Assembly (NCBI GenBank): GCA_016929735.1
Contig: JAFGID010000151.1
Location: forward strand, 1 to 8,090
Source of the DNA: Ignavibacteriales bacterium
GTDB lineage: Bacteria > Bacteroidota > Ignavibacteria > Ignavibacteriales > Melioribacteraceae
DNA length: 8,090 nt
Direction of reading: 5' to 3'
The notes below the pieces were generated by a model, which saw only the letters and a list, made by a program, of their open reading frames with translations, was not told where the DNA came from and ran no database searches. Every line of letters starts with the position of its first letter. Position 1 is the stretch's first letter. This document shows positions 7,578-8,090 of this stretch, piece by piece. A program made the position numbers and the translations under genes.

Positions 7578-7597
7578 GAAAACAACAAATTGTTTTC
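7578..7597 (+). terminator. Possible weak terminator after the AAA+ gene
   Basis: GAAAACAA (7578-7585) and TTGTTTTC (7590-7597) pair perfectly over 8 bp around a CAAA loop, starting 8 bases after the stop codon. The right arm is T-rich and is followed by TCTATAAT, so there is only a broken U-tract. The stem is almost all A-T pairs and would be weak. Position supports a termination role, stability does not. Confidence 0.35.
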
Positions 7598-7782
7598 TCT
7601 ATAATGAAAATCCATACTAATAACTTTTTAGTAACACTTTACAATGCAGATATTTCTGAAACATTATCTCCAATCACGCTGTTTCCACCTCTAACAGAAT
7701 ATTCGAAATCGCATCTGCGCCTGAAAGACCGTGGACAAAATAAAGTAATGTGTGATATAAAAAAACATTCGATACAATGACA

Positions 7783-7821
7783 TTGAAATATTGATAACCT
7801 TCCAGGTTAACAACATTTCAA
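7783..7821. repeat. Strong 18-bp inverted repeat (hairpin with 3-base loop)
   Basis: TTGAAATATTGATAACCT (7783-7800) pairs with AGGTTAACAACATTTCAA (7804-7821) at 16 of 18 positions around the loop TCC; the mismatches are left-arm bases 8 and 12. It lies 19 bases beyond the stop codon of the transposase-like ORF. A looser outer pair, AATGTGTGAT (7747-7756) with ATCACATT (7823-7830), flanks it asymmetrically. It could be a two-way terminator between the convergent genes or a hairpin at the end of a mobile element. No T-run follows directly on either strand; on the minus strand a run of seven T comes about 14 bases later. Confidence 0.6.
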
Positions 7822-7840
7822 CATCACATTCCCATAATCA

Positions 7841-8071
7841 TCATGTTTTTAGAGTGTTATTTTTCTCTTTGATAAGAGTCCAAAATTCTGCATTTCGTGC
7901 ATAGACTTGCTCGTTAGATTCCCAAAAGAGATCCGTTACTTCAGGCTGGATGGGAATACCTTTTTCTACCTCCTTATACTTTTGCCAGGGAGTTTTTCCA
8001 CCTAAAGTTTTAACCACGGGATATTCTGATACCACCCACCGGTGAAAAATGATACCACCAGCACTCCTCAC
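7841..8071 (-). pseudogene. Likely remnant of an integrase-type (DDE) transposase, C-terminal end
   Basis: An open frame of 76 codons ends at a TGA (7843-7841). Its first possible start is a GTG at 8071, and an in-frame TGA lies just upstream at 8080-8078. The sequence TLGGKTPWQKYKE (32-44), followed by a W- and N-rich tail (FWESNEQVYARNAEFW), resembles the last part of IS3/IS481-like transposases, where a LGGKTP box follows the final catalytic glutamate. The catalytic D, D and E residues are absent from this piece. The upstream stop suggests that a frameshift or deletion has separated it from its N-terminus, but the window ends 19 bases further on, so this cannot be confirmed. It may instead be an intact small protein of unknown role. 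The family call rests on one short motif. Confidence 0.4.
8027..8059. repeat. 10-bp direct repeat within the transposase-like fragment
   Basis: TGATACCACC occurs at 8027-8036 and again at 8050-8059, 23 bases apart start to start. The 13 bases between copies include the palindrome CACCGGTG (8037-8044). A spacing of 23 is not a multiple of three, so if one copy arose by duplication it would shift the reading frame. Confidence 0.45.
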
Positions 8072-8090
8072 AGGTTTTCATGACCAAAAT

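Larger units (their letters stand above)
7571..7840. other. Non-coding spacer between the AAA+ gene and the transposase-like ORF
   Basis: About 270 bp lie between two convergent reading frames. I see no protein-coding frame. The stretch holds the short hairpin near its left end and a much stronger 18-bp hairpin near its right end. The middle (about 7600-7740) has no repeat, RNA gene or regulatory motif that I can support. Confidence 0.5.

Noticed and set aside
7783..7830. Integron attC site, suggested by GTTAACAAC in the hairpin.
   Set aside because: The R-box pair RYYYAAC / GTTRRRY is not satisfied and the hairpin lacks the extrahelical-base layout of attC sites.

Overview
AT-rich bacterial DNA. 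The protein starts have no convincing Shine-Dalgarno sequences, and one upstream region carries a TTG / TAnnTTT-type promoter-like pair. This fits Bacteroidota best, but the assignment is an inference from composition and signals only. The gene content is accessory: nucleic-acid-directed ATPases and a nuclease, a radical SAM enzyme, an AAA+ ATPase and a transposase-like remnant.

Layout. Bases 1-1238 (minus) hold the N-terminal 412 codons of a radical SAM protein that runs off the left edge. Bases 1345-5667 (minus) hold a compact operon, in transcription order: a NurA-like nuclease (5667-4573), a HerA-like hexameric ATPase (4571-2904) and an HSP90-type GHKL ATPase with a coiled-coil tail (2904-1345). 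NurA and HerA are separated by 1 bp; HerA and the GHKL gene overlap by 1 bp (TAATG). The radical SAM gene follows 106 bp downstream on the same strand. Bases 5668-6115 are a 448-bp divergent intergenic region with a promoter candidate, an operator-like dyad and a run of short inverted repeats. Bases 6116-7570 (plus) encode a CbxX/SpoVK-type AAA+ ATPase with an unrecognised N-terminal half. A possible weak terminator and a strong 18-bp hairpin follow, and then a minus-strand ORF resembling the C-terminus of an integrase-type transposase, which is probably broken.

How the genes may work together. HerA and NurA are known partners: a ring translocase feeds DNA to a nuclease, in archaeal end resection and in bacterial antiphage systems. 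Here the pair is translationally coupled to an HSP90-like ATPase whose ATP-site residues and middle-domain arginine look intact, and is followed by a radical SAM enzyme. The most economical reading is a mobile anti-invader cassette in which HerA-NurA is the effector and the GHKL protein a sensor, clamp or remodelling factor. The radical SAM protein could be a nucleic-acid or protein modifying partner, and the divergent AAA+ protein may be accessory or separate. These functional links are inferred from gene order and motifs, not shown.
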